A stretch of 64,000 nt of DNA from Pseudopithomyces maydicus. Lineage: Eukaryota > Ascomycota > Dothideomycetes > Pleosporales > Didymosphaeriaceae. Position 1 is the first letter of the stretch, and each line of letters starts with the position of its first letter. Below the pieces are notes generated by a model. It made no database searches and was not told where the DNA came from. It saw nothing but the letters and a program-made list of their open reading frames with translations. Below, one piece after another: positions 10,951 through 21,680 of this stretch. Where the stretch lies: NCBI GenBank assembly GCA_026873275.1, contig JANTUC010000007.1, positions 1,364,001-1,428,000 of the forward strand, given 5' to 3'. Made by a program: the position numbers and the translations under genes.

Positions 10951-11963
10951 TCAGTAAAACTCCTTCCAGTCTCCCCAGATGATTTCGTCCTTGTACTTCT
11001 TCATCAGCTGTCCCGTAGGATCCTCGCCTTTTACGTGGGCCCATGCACCAGCGAAATGAACCAAGAAGAAGCCATGCTCCCAGGGCCGAGGTGGATCTGC
11101 GTAGCAAGGGATCTCATCTGGAAAGGCATTGATCATCCACTGGGGGATCACGGCGGTTCGCTTCTTGGTAGCCAGGTCCTGCTCCATGAGCTTGGTGATG
11201 GCATCCTGCTCGCTCAGCTGGGCGTCTTGGTCCTGCTTTTTAACCTCGGCCTCGACGGCGTATATGTCATCGAGAAAGTTGAGCGAGCGCTTGTGAGAGC
11301 GCACGACGAAGGAGCCCAGGTTCAGATCATTGCAGTCATGGGAGAACAGGTAGTCGAGTTCATCGGGGTTTGTGGCGTTGTTCAGCGTCTCCTGTATGAT
11401 GTCGGCCACCTTGATATCTGTGTTGGTGATGAGGGTGTCAAAGTCGAGCCACCATATCCAGTCCCACTGGTCCTTCTTGATCAGTCGGCGGATCATGTCG
11501 AACTTCCACCACACGGCACCCCTTTCCCTGGTGTGGGCTTCGTAGTCGACGACGAGATCGTAGCCATGGCGACGAACATAGTCTGGGAAGTGATCAGTCA
11601 CGCAGACGCGGCTTCCCACGGATGCCACGTACGATCCTTCGACTTGAGGGAGATGTGCAGGTACGAGCGCTCTTCTGTCACGAACGTCACCAGGGCTATG
11701 CGCAGAGGCTTTTTCGAAGACGGCGGCGCAGGCTTCTTTGCAGCGGCGTGCGTGTGCGCGGGCTTCTGCGCATCCAGGACCTCTTGGTGCTTCTTCTCAG
11801 GCGCGGGCTTGTGCTCGACGGGCTTGGATGCCGGCGGAGGTGGTCGCGGGGCGGGCGGCGCCGGATCAGGAAGCGGTGCCCCGCTGAAGTGCCATCCCAG
11901 GAAACCACAGAACAGGAGGAAGAGCAGGAGCGATGGCGGCACCCTGAGTGACCGGACCAGCAT
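10951..11963 (-). CDS. GT34 family alpha-mannosyl/galactosyltransferase (Mnn10/Gma12-like)
   Basis: Two exons (11963-11633 and 11582-10951) around a 50-nt GT-AG intron encode 320 residues. Residues about 9-26 form a signal anchor, followed by a Pro/Ala/Lys-rich stem (30-85): the classic type II Golgi glycosyltransferase layout. The catalytic domain begins at RIALVTFVTEERSYLH and contains HGYDLVVDYE, AVWWKFDMIRRL and the nucleotide-sugar/metal motif DFD in WIWWLDFDTLI. Later come HDCNDLNLGSFVVR and a C-terminal HFAGAW segment. Family members add alpha-linked mannose or galactose to glycoproteins in the Golgi lumen, and in yeast Mnn10 works in the mannan polymerase complex. Which sugar and linkage this one makes cannot be told from sequence. 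Confidence 0.88.
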
Positions 11964-12405
11964 CTTGAATCGTGGGGAATGCGGCGTCTATTGCATGGTG
12001 CGAGGACTTGGGCGCAGGCCTGCCATCTCGAGAGTCGCCCGTGGAATGCCAAGTGCGTGAGGGCTGAGGGCTATTATCGTCGGCGCCGTCTCCGGGGTTC
12101 CAGACCCATCAAGCTTCGGATCACACGCGTCGTGTCGAACCCAGCACCGCGCAGCCCATGGGAGGCGTCTTGTCGCAATCGCTCGCGACGACGACGGATC
12201 GACAGCAGTGTGGACCACCGTCTGGCTGTGCCAAGCTGTTTGTTCCTGAATCGCACGGGAGCTGCCCGCAGGCAGTGTGGAGCCGACACTGCAGACGGCC
12301 GCCGCTAGTCTACCCAAGTACCTAACCCAGCCCAGCCTCCGACCAGGCAGACCCGCATCTTCTCGTTGACCACCGTACACATTCGCTTTCACAAAGGCCA
12401 CCATA
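11964..12405. other. Divergent promoter region
   Basis: The GT34 gene runs left and the GRF zinc-finger gene runs right from this 442-base interval, so it probably carries both promoters. No TATA box or repeat stands out. Confidence 0.5.
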
Positions 12406-13571
12406 ATGTCCAGCTTTCGAGCCAGAAGAAGCCGAGGGGTGCCTGGCGGGGGGCATCGTCTGCGCCCAAGGGCACCTTCGCCGACGGCGTGTGGCACTGT
12501 GAGTCCATGCATGAAGCCTACCCAGGCTACTGAAATGACAACCTCAAGGCGACTGCAACCCCCGTTGCCTGCAGTGCACTTTCAGGTGAAAAAGGAAGGG
12601 CCCAACAAGGGACGGTGGTGTGAGTACCCCTTGCCAACCGGCCGCCAGCCACCGCCCACCGCCCACCGTCTTCGATTCTCACGCCCATCGCAGTTCGAAC
12701 GTGCCAAAGGCCGCAAGAAGAGCGCTGCAACTTCTACTTGTGGGATTCGGATGCACATCCGCGTGAAAATGCAGCTCTCGCGAACAACTCGCGCACCGAG
12801 CCAGCCCACCCTACAGCAACTACGCCGCACACTCGGCGCGTTGCATCGCCACCTCCACCCTATACCGTCCAGGTTGGATCTGCAGAAAGCGGTAGGAAGC
12901 GTCATCGATCGGCTGTCCAGCAAGAAGAAGACGAATACGGCCTTGGAAACGGAGACGAAGAGTTTGAAGAGCAGTTGAGTCAGGTTCTGGCGGGGGTAGA
13001 GACGCCGAGCAAGAAGCCTCGAACAGAGGCAAGCGCCTTTGTTACCCCTTCACGCTCGGCGAGACGCAAACTTCCATGGAACACCGACGACACTCCCCTG
13101 CCGAGTGTGCTACCCACACCACCTACAGACCACCGAACCCCACACCTCTTCACCGCCAACTCCGCCGCCTCAGAGAGCTCTCGGCTTACGCCCTCGCGAT
13201 ATCGGCCGTCCGACGACGCTTCAACCGAGACATCAGCCCCCTCTCCAAACGATACACCCACTCCAGCTCGCTTCAAGAATGTGTCGGAAAGCGATCTCGC
13301 CCGAGATGTCTTTGGTGTGTTGCGTGATGGAAATGTCCAACTAGACGAACAGGCCCGTAAGAACCTGGCTGCCGTTCTTTCGAGACATGCAACCATCGCC
13401 GAGGGAGTCAAGAAAGGCCGTGAAGTCGCGAGAGCTTGTGCAGCCGCAAAGACGGCAAAGGTCACTGAACTGACCTATCGTGCGAGTACACTTGAAGCTG
13501 AGCTGTAGGCCGAGAAGGCAAAGGTCAGCCATTTGCAGTGGAGCCTGGAGCACGGGCAGCAATTAGACTGA
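12406..13571 (+). CDS. GRF zinc-finger protein with broken reading frame
   Basis: GRF zinc fingers bind single-stranded or structured nucleic acid. Exons are 12406-12498, 12549-12619 and 12694 onward, with introns of 50 and 74 nt (both GTGAGT donors). Read in pieces the protein runs MSSFRARRSRGV, then ADGVWHCDCNPR, then LPAVHFQVKKEGPNKGRW, then FRTCQRPQEERCNFYLW. Together these form the Cys-x-Cys, GPNKGR and C...C parts of a GRF finger. A Pro/Ser-rich disordered segment and a C-terminal coiled coil follow. Three things are wrong. One base is missing around the G run 12448-12453, and one around 12565-12566. An in-frame TAG at 13506-13508 interrupts a coiled coil that would otherwise run to TGA 13569-13571. 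With the two bases added, all intron phases agree. It is either a pseudogene or partly a base-call artefact. Confidence 0.65.
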
Positions 13572-14272
13572 GCCTTACTTCGCTTTCGATGCTATACTCG
13601 TCCGTGCCGGGAGGGGTCAGGTGCAGGGTTTTGCGGCACTGCAAGAACCTTGCTCATACCATTTGTTGCGCAACGTCGGGGGCAGTTTGCAATGCTCGCA
13701 GAAGTGATGTCCGGCTCGGAACGGGCGTAGGGTGTTTTCTAGTGGAGTTCGGCGCATTAGCGAGAAAGCTTGTCTTTTGTCTCCACGTCAGACTTTATTC
13801 CTCGTCAGGTGCATCCCCTCTTAATACCCTGCCGGCACTCTGGCAATATGATAGATATCATTAATGGAACATTGCAGCCGTGGGACCTGGTACTCTACTC
13901 CTGCCGCAGCTGGGTCATGGGGCGGCCAGCGTGTTTTCTGCGACACCGTGACACCACTGCCACTGAATCATTCACATCTGCGCGTTTTGTGCGATACCCG
14001 CTAACGCGCTTTTTGTGCGATGCATTACCCACTCGCTAGAAGATTCGCATGCTGCCTGTTTCGCTTTGCAACTCTTTTGATCTTTAAGTCAAGGGCCGCG
14101 CTCTCCGTCTTAGGCTTTGCCGCCCCGTCACTTCCTCACTTCACAGATTAAACACCCCCGGCTCTACCGTCGGCTGTTGACACCTCCCCATATTAATCAC
14201 TTCCGCATACGACCGATCGCCCAGGATACGCGGCACTCGGCACCCGCATATTGATACTTCTGTGTGACCGAT
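13572..14272. other. Intergenic, no gene recognised
   Basis: Upstream region of the copper ATPase. Open frames are short and unsupported. Confidence 0.5.
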
Positions 14273-17200
14273 ATGGCTTGCACATATTCGAGGACGAACC
14301 CTGGTAGCCAGTCGGGGCAGATCATGGTAACGACGACTGTCTTCATTACCAACCTGCACTGTCCATCATGTGTAGAGGTCATTCAAGATACACTGAGTGG
14401 CTTCACACCGGCACCCGAATTCGTCTCTTATTCCATTGTTTCTCATTCCGTTGTCCTACGCCACGGTGCATCCCTTGCTGTGCGAGACATCACTGCTACT
14501 CTTGAGGCAGCAGGGTTCGAGATCCACAGTATATTCCAGGACAACAAGCCAGTCTTTGCTACCGGAGAGGTTTGCCGCAACGGCCGTGATACAGAGTGGG
14601 AGTCCAGCTTGGAGCACGCAGTAGCAAAGTGGTTTCAAAAGGGGACGCTGTCCAATTCAAGACAAGACATGTATAAGAGAGAGAGACACGCAGAGCAGTG
14701 CGAGCAGTGTAAAGCGGAGGCAGGAGGTGTGCAGCTGAACGCCAACAGCGCACAAGAATCATGGAACCTCAAGAAACCACAAGCTGTTATTACGACAGAT
14801 AGCCTCAGCCAGGCAGACACCTTTGACGGAGCTAGATCCCCTGTCCTCGAAAGCATCGTTATCGATGCACCCTCGGTTATTTTGACCTGCAAAACGACCA
14901 TCGGCATACAAGGAATGACATGCAGCTCCTGCGTGAGTAGCATTACTCATGCCGTTCAGCAACTGCCGTTCGTCCGGTCTACCAATGTCAACCTTCTCAC
15001 CAACAGTGGGACAGTGGTTTTTGAGGGAAAAGAAAAAGTGCGTGAAATTGTCCAGGCAATCGAAGACGCAGGATTTGATGCCAACATTGAAAGTATCGAG
15101 CATCTTGACACATGGCGAGCTACATATGCTATCGGGGGCATGACCTGTAGCGCCTGCGTTGGGAACGTTTCCAGAGCGTTAGAGGCGCACAGTTGGATCG
15201 AAAGAGTGGATGTCAACCTGGTTACGAATAGCGCCAGTGTCGTTTTCGCAGGGAGTACCAATGTCGCACAGATCACAGACACCATCGAAGATGCTGGCTA
15301 TGAAGCAAAGCTGGACAAGCTTGAGCCTACAAGTGCCATCGAGGAGACCTCCGAACGATCTGTTGGCATTCGCATCGATGGCATGTTTTGCCACCACTGT
15401 CCGCATGGCATTTTGAGGATGCTGCAAGAGACATACGGAGGGCTACACAGTATCGACTTTGAAGAGCAGACTTTCTCAGAGACGTCACCAATACTCTTTG
15501 TCAAATACAAACCGGACTCTCCTGTATTTACCATCCGTGATATCTTCCGCTCCATCGAGGGTCTGAACTCGAATTTTAAACCTTCTCTGTATCATGCACC
15601 CACTATCGAAGATCGCGCACGTGAGATGCATGCACAAGAACGAAGAAGGGTTCTTTTCAGGCTGCTACTTTCCGTTGCTATCGCTGTGCCGACCTTTATT
15701 CTCGGAATCGTATTCATGAGCCTCGTCAAGGAGGCACACCCAGTTCGCCGCTATATCATGCAACCCATGTGGGTCGGTAATGCAACCAGACTGAACTGGG
15801 CACTGTTCATCCTGGCAACACCAGTTTATTTCTTCGCAGCCGATACGTTCCATCGTCGAGCGTTCAAAGAAGTAAAAGCCATGTGGCGCCCCGGAAGTCG
15901 AACTCCCTTCGTCCATCGCTTCATTCGTTTTGGGAGCATGAACATGCTCATGTCCCTAGGGACAAGCATCGCGTATTTTGCATCAATAGTTGAGCTTGGT
16001 CTGGCTGCAGCAAATAAATCTTCGGGGTCGATGAACGACTCCTATTTCGACGCGGTCGTTTTCTTAACCATGTTTATTCTCATCGGCCGATTCTTGGAAG
16101 CATACAGTAAGGCCAAAACGGGTGACGCCGTCACCTCCCTAGGCAGACTTCGACCCGAAGAATCTGTTCTTGTTGACCCTGAAAAGGGAGATTCCAATAT
16201 CGCGACAGAGTTGCTTGAGGTGGGCGATGTTGTTCGCGTCCGCCACGGGATGTCACCGCCATTTGATGGTACGATCTTGGACGGTGCAACCACTTTTGAT
16301 GAGTCCAGCCTCACGGGTGAATCTCGACCGGTCAACAAAGAGCCGGGCGAGACTGTCTATTCCGGAACAGTGAATAAAGGTGCTCCAGTAAAGGTCAAGA
16401 TTACCACAGTTGCTGGTGCATCAATGCTTGATCAGATTATCAATGCTGTTCGCGAGGGTCAGACTCATCGAGCTCCTGTTGAACGGGTTGCCGATACCAT
16501 AACTAGCCACTTTGTCCCGTTCGTGGTTGTCGTTGCAGTGTCTACTTGGTTTATCTGGTTAATCCTGGGGACTACTGAAACCATACCAAAAGACTGGATG
16601 AATGAAGGCTCTGGGGGTTGGGCACTCTGGTCGCTACGCTTCGCCATTGCAGTTTTTGTGATTGCGTGTCCTTGCGGTATTGGCCTAGCTGCACCTACTG
16701 CATTGTTCGTGGGTGGTGGCCTTGCTGCACAACATGGTATCCTGGTCAAAGGCGGCGGAGAAGCATTCCAAGAGGCGAGCACACTTGACTGCATTGTTTT
16801 CGACAAGACAGGTACATTGACCGAAGGGGGCGATCCTGCTGTAACCGACCACAGTTTTAGATTGGAATGTGACCATGGTCCTGCGGTCGTCTTTGGGCTG
16901 GCTAGGTCTCTGGAGGAGAACAGTAACCATCCCATTGCGAAAGCGTTGGTAGATTTCTGCAAACCCCGATCCAGTGGCACCCTTGAGACTGTGGCCGTGG
17001 ACGAGGTACCGGGAAAGGGACTGAAAGGTGTCTTCCAGCTGAACGACCAAAAAATCACAGTCATTGCTGGCAATGAGGCGTTCATGTCTGATCACTCGGT
17101 TGCCATCCCAGTTGCACAATCTTCCGTTCTACAGATGTGGAAGGCTCGTGGAGAATCGGTCGCACTCCTCGCATTGCTCTCCGGACCGAACAACAAAGGT

Positions 17201-17998
17201 GACCCGGCTGTAGAAGAACATTGGGAACTTGCATGTGCTTTTGCCATCGCTGACCCTCTGCGTCCTGAAGCAACCAACGTCATCAGCCAGCTAAAAAAGC
17301 GGGGTATTGATGTATGGATGCTGTCCGGTGACAACCAAATCACAGCTAATGCCGTTGGCGTCCAAGTTGGCATACCCGTTTCCAACATCATTGCAGGCGT
17401 ACTGCCAGACGAAAAAGCAGAGAAGATCGCCTACCTGCAGAGGACTCTCACCAAAACACACAAGTCTACCTTCTCTGGTCTACCGTTCCTTGGTCGCTCA
17501 ACAACGAAGCGCGCCACCATCGCAATGGTAGGCGACGGCATCAATGATGCGCCCGCCCTGTCCACGGCCGACCTCTCTATTGCTATAGGTTCCGGCTCCG
17601 ACATTGCTCTCTCGTCGTCTTCCTTCATTCTTATCAACTCACACCTCACCTCACTGCTTACACTTCTCGACCTGTCCCGTGTCGTATTTCGTCGCGTCTA
17701 CTTTAATTTCGGCTGGGCACTTGTGTACAATTTACTTGCCATGCCGATTGCTGCGGGGGTCTTGTACCCAATCACTACTGGCGTTGAGCATATGGACATG
17801 CACCATAATGGTGTCGGTATGGAGGGCGGCATGGGCATGGGTGATACGGGGGTTAAGCATGTAAGACTGGATCCGGTGTGGGCAAGTCTCGCCATGGCTT
17901 TGAGTAGTGTGAGTGTGGTATGTAGCAGTCTCTTGCTGAGGAGCAAGCTACCTGTTGTCGGATTCAGGGTCAAAGAGCCACATGGGACCAGTGCGTGA
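14273..17998 (+). CDS. CCC2: Copper-transporting P1B-type ATPase
   Basis: An intronless frame of 1241 residues from the first ATG at 14273. It is a heavy-metal pump that moves Cu(I) from the cytosol into the Golgi lumen (Ccc2 / ATP7 type), supplying copper to secreted oxidases. The N-terminus has HMA-like metal sites: HCPSC (29-33), MTCSSC (about 215), MTCSAC (about 290) and a degenerate MFCHHC (about 371). There are eight expected membrane helices. Diagnostic sites are TGES (about 681), the membrane CPC (799-801), the phosphorylated Asp of DKTGT (about 844), the HP-containing N domain (SNHPIAKAL) and GDGINDAP (about 1087). A Met/His/Gly-rich loop, HMDMHHNGVGMEGGMGMG, lies near 1174 between the last two helices and looks like a lumenal copper-release or capture site. 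An alternative ATG at 14324 would drop 17 residues. Confidence 0.93.
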   Translation: MACTYSRTNPGSQSGQIMVTTTVFITNLHCPSCVEVIQDTLSGFTPAPEFVSYSIVSHSVVLRHGASLAVRDITATLEAAGFEIHSIFQDNKPVFATGEVCRNGRDTEWESSLEHAVAKWFQKGTLSNSRQDMYKRERHAEQCEQCKAEAGGVQLNANSAQESWNLKKPQAVITTDSLSQADTFDGARSPVLESIVIDAPSVILTCKTTIGIQGMTCSSCVSSITHAVQQLPFVRSTNVNLLTNSGTVVFEGKEKVREIVQAIEDAGFDANIESIEHLDTWRATYAIGGMTCSACVGNVSRALEAHSWIERVDVNLVTNSASVVFAGSTNVAQITDTIEDAGYEAKLDKLEPTSAIEETSERSVGIRIDGMFCHHCPHGILRMLQETYGGLHSIDFEEQTFSETSPILFVKYKPDSPVFTIRDIFRSIEGLNSNFKPSLYHAPTIEDRAREMHAQERRRVLFRLLLSVAIAVPTFILGIVFMSLVKEAHPVRRYIMQPMWVGNATRLNWALFILATPVYFFAADTFHRRAFKEVKAMWRPGSRTPFVHRFIRFGSMNMLMSLGTSIAYFASIVELGLAAANKSSGSMNDSYFDAVVFLTMFILIGRFLEAYSKAKTGDAVTSLGRLRPEESVLVDPEKGDSNIATELLEVGDVVRVRHGMSPPFDGTILDGATTFDESSLTGESRPVNKEPGETVYSGTVNKGAPVKVKITTVAGASMLDQIINAVREGQTHRAPVERVADTITSHFVPFVVVVAVSTWFIWLILGTTETIPKDWMNEGSGGWALWSLRFAIAVFVIACPCGIGLAAPTALFVGGGLAAQHGILVKGGGEAFQEASTLDCIVFDKTGTLTEGGDPAVTDHSFRLECDHGPAVVFGLARSLEENSNHPIAKALVDFCKPRSSGTLETVAVDEVPGKGLKGVFQLNDQKITVIAGNEAFMSDHSVAIPVAQSSVLQMWKARGESVALLALLSGPNNKGDPAVEEHWELACAFAIADPLRPEATNVISQLKKRGIDVWMLSGDNQITANAVGVQVGIPVSNIIAGVLPDEKAEKIAYLQRTLTKTHKSTFSGLPFLGRSTTKRATIAMVGDGINDAPALSTADLSIAIGSGSDIALSSSSFILINSHLTSLLTLLDLSRVVFRRVYFNFGWALVYNLLAMPIAAGVLYPITTGVEHMDMHHNGVGMEGGMGMGDTGVKHVRLDPVWASLAMALSSVSVVCSSLLLRSKLPVVGFRVKEPHGTSA

Positions 17999-20273
17999 GA
18001 GCAGTGAGTTGACTTCCTGATAGAGTGAACATGTAGAAGTCAGGAACGCATTGGTACCCGAGATGGTCGTAACAGAAGAGTTGACAAATTTGTTGCATGA
18101 CACGATGTACAGGACGACTTTGGTTGTGTATCTACTTCAGGGGCGAGCAGACAAAAAATGGATATGCTTCGACCTGCACTCCGCCGTTCCACGGGGTGTG
18201 TTTACGGTGCGGTTGATGTGAAGAATGGGGGTTTTTTTTTTTCGCCTTTAGCCAACGCCAGAGCACGATAGAGTAGGGCCGATGATTGGATACAGGAAAA
18301 GTATAGCACATTGTATTTGCAAGGATGGCGGGTACAATGTTTGATGAGGGGAGGTTTGGTTGTGTTTCAATATCGGGTCGCGAGGTGGTTCGGCAGAGAG
18401 TGGGGCAGCACATGGTCTAGGAACGTCAGGCAAATAGAGTGGGCACTGCGTGTTGTTCATGCGCATAGCCGTGTTTATTGTTGACTGTTGCACGGCGTAT
18501 TTAGATGCAATGCATTCTACACATGCGGCGACGGAGTGGCGCTGGACATGGTTCCTTCGGTGTTGCTAAACATTGACAAACAGACAGGGTGGGTGGATGG
18601 TGGATGAGGGAGAGACGAGGAGTGGAACAGGGGGTGTTTCTCGTGCTTCAATGCGCGAAGACATGTTTGCCGTCGCAGCCGTGCCCATTCTCGGCGTGGT
18701 CTGCATAGGTGCATGGAGAGGCAGGTAGACTGCACATGGACACTGTATGTAGGTAGGGTGCGTGGGTGCACGGCAGAACGAGGAGCGGAGCTGGTGTCCT
18801 GGGAGGTGCAGGCAGCATGGGCAGAGGAAAGGAAGTGAGAGGGAGGAGCAAGCAACAGGTACACGAGTAAATACATACACAGCCAAACATGGGCGTTGGG
18901 TGGAGAGAATGTCAGCATGGCATGGCGGAGAGGGCGCGTGTGGCTGCGGCGGTGGGAGGAGCCAAGTCCGGGTCAGCCAATGGATGCGTGGCTGGCGGCG
19001 CGAGGGCCCTTCATCAAAGTCCGAAACGGCGATGCTCTGGGTGCCCATGGCACACGGGGTGCCAGCGGGCGGGCGGTGGTTTCGCACAGGCGGTTGACAG
19101 GAGGGTTCGAGGTTAGCGCTGGGCGGGCATGAACAGGCGCCACGACAGGCGCCACGACAAGCGACTCGGAATTCATGCAGCGGCGATTTGCGCCTAACCG
19201 CGTTGGCCGTCAGCGTGTCGCAGCCGCGAGTTTCAGAAAATCACCAGCCAATCGAGGACGCGCCAACCAGCAGCAGCAGACCTGCGTGTTTGCGGACGAC
19301 CTCGTTTTGTTTAACCCCCGCCCCCCCTTTGCTTCCCCTGCCCTGCCCTGCCCTGCCCTGTCCTGCCTTCGGCGCTGCGATGCTTTCTAGACGGATGGCT
19401 CCCGTACAATACAGTGGGAACCAGACTACCGCGCGCCCGAGTACTTACTGTACGGTACTATGCTGACCTAGCCACTGGCTCGCCCCCCGGCCCATCCTCG
19501 CGGCCCACAGAGGCTGGCCTTGGCAAACGCCCATGACCACCAGGACACAGGGCAAAGCGGGCCGCGGGAGGCTGCCGGAAGCCAAGCGGTTTCAAATGCA
19601 TACGACGCTTCTTCGCTGAGCTTGCGCCTACACGCCGTCGCCGCCGGCCTTTTCACAGTCGGACGAGTGGCTACTTACATGAGCCACGCCTGCCCTCCCC
19701 CCATGCTCCTTCCCCACTGTCCTGGCTCTCTCCGACCGTGCCTTCCTTCCTTTACCTCTGCATTCGTTCTTTAGACGGCCGCTCCGCCTCGCTCCCACCC
19801 ATCCGTTCCTTCGTTCACTCGCTCCTTCTTTCCCACCCTCACTCGTTTTCACCCCCGGGCCGCATCTCTAGTCCCCTTTGCGTGCTGGCACGTCTTGGCC
19901 AACGGCCCATCTGCCTCAGTTTCGCCGCACCTTGTCCATTGCGCGCAGAGTGTAAGTCTTGGTATTGTTCCTGAGTCTCACCTACGCTGGCCTGAGGCCT
20001 GTCGTCTCCACCAAACCACCTCGTCTGCCGAGTGCCCCCTCACCCTGTTTCCTTCACTCCCTGTCCACTCTTCTTTCCTTAAAGCTTCCCCATATTCCTG
20101 TCAACCCGTCATTCTCTTCTCCAACCCACTACCCTTTCTTCCGTGGGCCACCCGTTGACTTCTTGCAGCGCTAGTCGCCTTTTGTCCCTTCACTATTTTT
20201 TTGGAAGACAGCCACACGTTCCTTGTACATCTATACATTCCTCCTACCTATCCTCCAACAACCTCAATCCAAG
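17999..20273. other. Long intergenic, pyrimidine-rich toward the protease gene
   Basis: No gene is recognised in these 2.3 kb. From about 19740 to 20270 the plus strand is rich in C and T, a common feature of strong fungal promoters and 5' leaders, here upstream of the subtilisin. CCCTG units repeat at about 19336-19366. Confidence 0.5.
19336..19366. repeat. CCCTG tandem repeat
   Basis: Six near-perfect pentamer copies are visible. It is a simple repeat in the upstream region of the subtilisin gene. Confidence 0.7.
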
Positions 20274-21680
20274 ATGAGGACTTCTTTTGCCATTGCCGCC
20301 CTTACGGCTTCGTACGCGAATGCCATTGCCGCACCCGCTCCCCAGGACGTCGAGGCCCTTGCCACCCCCAAGGAGATCACGGATGGTCTGATTGGCTTGT
20401 CCAAGAACTCCACCTGTGCTCACGACCCCAACAACTCAAAGGAAGTCATCGTCATGCTTGACAAGAACGAGATCCCCGAGGCAAAGTCACTGCTCGACAA
20501 GATCGGAAGGCATGCCGACTCGGACGGTGTCTTCGATGTCATGGACAACCCCCAATGGAGCGCTATTGTCTTGCACGCCACTCCCGAGTGCATCAGCTAT
20601 CTCGACGACCTTACCGAAGTCAAGATGGTAGATGAGACTACCCAAGTCCAGTCCTTTGTCACCGAGACGCCCGGTTCACCTTGGGGCCTAGAGCGCATCT
20701 CGAGTGCATCCGGTCCTTCTGGTGATCCCTCTGGCCAGGATTTCGATTACGCATTCGACGATGCTAAGCTTGGCGCTGGTGTCGATATCTACGTCGTCGA
20801 TACTGGTGTCCGTGTCTCCCATGCCGTCTTTGCTGGCCGTGCCACAGAGGGCTTTTCCTTCACTTCCACTGCTGCCGATGGCGATGGCCACGGCACCCAT
20901 GTTGCTGGTTCTGCTGCTGGAGCCAAGTTCGGTGTTGCCCAGAACGCCAACATCATCGCCGTCAAGGTTCTCGGCGACGACGGCACTGGTTCTTCGTCCA
21001 ACACCATCGCCGGAATGAACTGGGTTCTCAACAACCACGAAAAGCGCAAGTCCGAGCCCGGCTTCGTTGGTTCCATCATGAGCATGTCGTGGGGTCTCCA
21101 GGGCACCGCAAACTCGGTCGACCAGGCCATACTCTCCGCCCTCAACGCTAACATCCACGTTTCTGTTGCTGCCGGAAACGACGGCACTGATGCTTGTGGC
21201 TCCACCCCCGCTCACCTCGGCGGTGCCAACTCCGATGTCGTTACTGTTGGCTCGGTCAACATCAAGAATGAGGTCTCTTCCTTCTCCAACATCGGCCAGT
21301 GCGTTGACATCTTTGCGCCTGGTGAGGAGATTCTCAGCGCCTGGAACGTCGGAGATAACGTCATCAACTTCCTCTCCGGAACCTCCATGGCCACGCCCCA
21401 GAACTCTGGTGTCATGGCCTACCTCATGGCCCAAGACCCCGCGAGCTTCGGCCAGAACCCCAAGGCGCTCAAGGCTGAGCTCCTGAAGATTGCCCGTCAA
21501 GATGTCATCACCGGCTCGCTTGGCGGTAGCCCCAACCTGCTCCTCAGCAACGGTGTCGATGGCCAGGTCAAGAGACGTTCCGTGACGGGCAGTGCGGCTG
21601 CCAGGGCCAAGAACCTCGTCGACAACGACCTCAAGACCCGCTGGGTGGTCAGTTCAGACGACTCGCCGCTCCGCTTCTAG
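20274..21680 (+). CDS. Secreted or vacuolar subtilisin-like serine protease (S8A, proteinase K type)
   Basis: A 468-residue intronless frame starting at 20274 (MRTSFAIAA). Residues 1-19 form a signal peptide. An inhibitor I9-type propeptide covers about 40-130. The mature peptidase S8 domain has the catalytic triad Asp176 (YVVDTGV), His206 (DGHGTHVAG) and Ser371 (SGTSMATP), with the oxyanion Asn in AAGNDG. The enzyme is expected to cleave its own propeptide and then act as a broad endopeptidase outside the cell or in the vacuole. Homologues in moulds are well-known secreted proteases, and some are allergens. Downstream of the Ser site the protein ends in a basic KRRSVTGSAAARAKN segment that may be trimmed. 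The leader is pyrimidine-rich, as in highly expressed genes. Confidence 0.9.
   Translation: MRTSFAIAALTASYANAIAAPAPQDVEALATPKEITDGLIGLSKNSTCAHDPNNSKEVIVMLDKNEIPEAKSLLDKIGRHADSDGVFDVMDNPQWSAIVLHATPECISYLDDLTEVKMVDETTQVQSFVTETPGSPWGLERISSASGPSGDPSGQDFDYAFDDAKLGAGVDIYVVDTGVRVSHAVFAGRATEGFSFTSTAADGDGHGTHVAGSAAGAKFGVAQNANIIAVKVLGDDGTGSSSNTIAGMNWVLNNHEKRKSEPGFVGSIMSMSWGLQGTANSVDQAILSALNANIHVSVAAGNDGTDACGSTPAHLGGANSDVVTVGSVNIKNEVSSFSNIGQCVDIFAPGEEILSAWNVGDNVINFLSGTSMATPQNSGVMAYLMAQDPASFGQNPKALKAELLKIARQDVITGSLGGSPNLLLSNGVDGQVKRRSVTGSAAARAKNLVDNDLKTRWVVSSDDSPLRF

Noticed and set aside
18132..19087. Medium-length minus-strand frames of 80-170 codons
   Set aside because: Low-complexity, Pro/Ser/His-rich, overlapping one another in several frames, with no family or splice support.
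20688..21500. 270-codon minus-strand frame opposite the subtilisin
   Set aside because: It mirrors the codon bias of the real gene and has no family resemblance.
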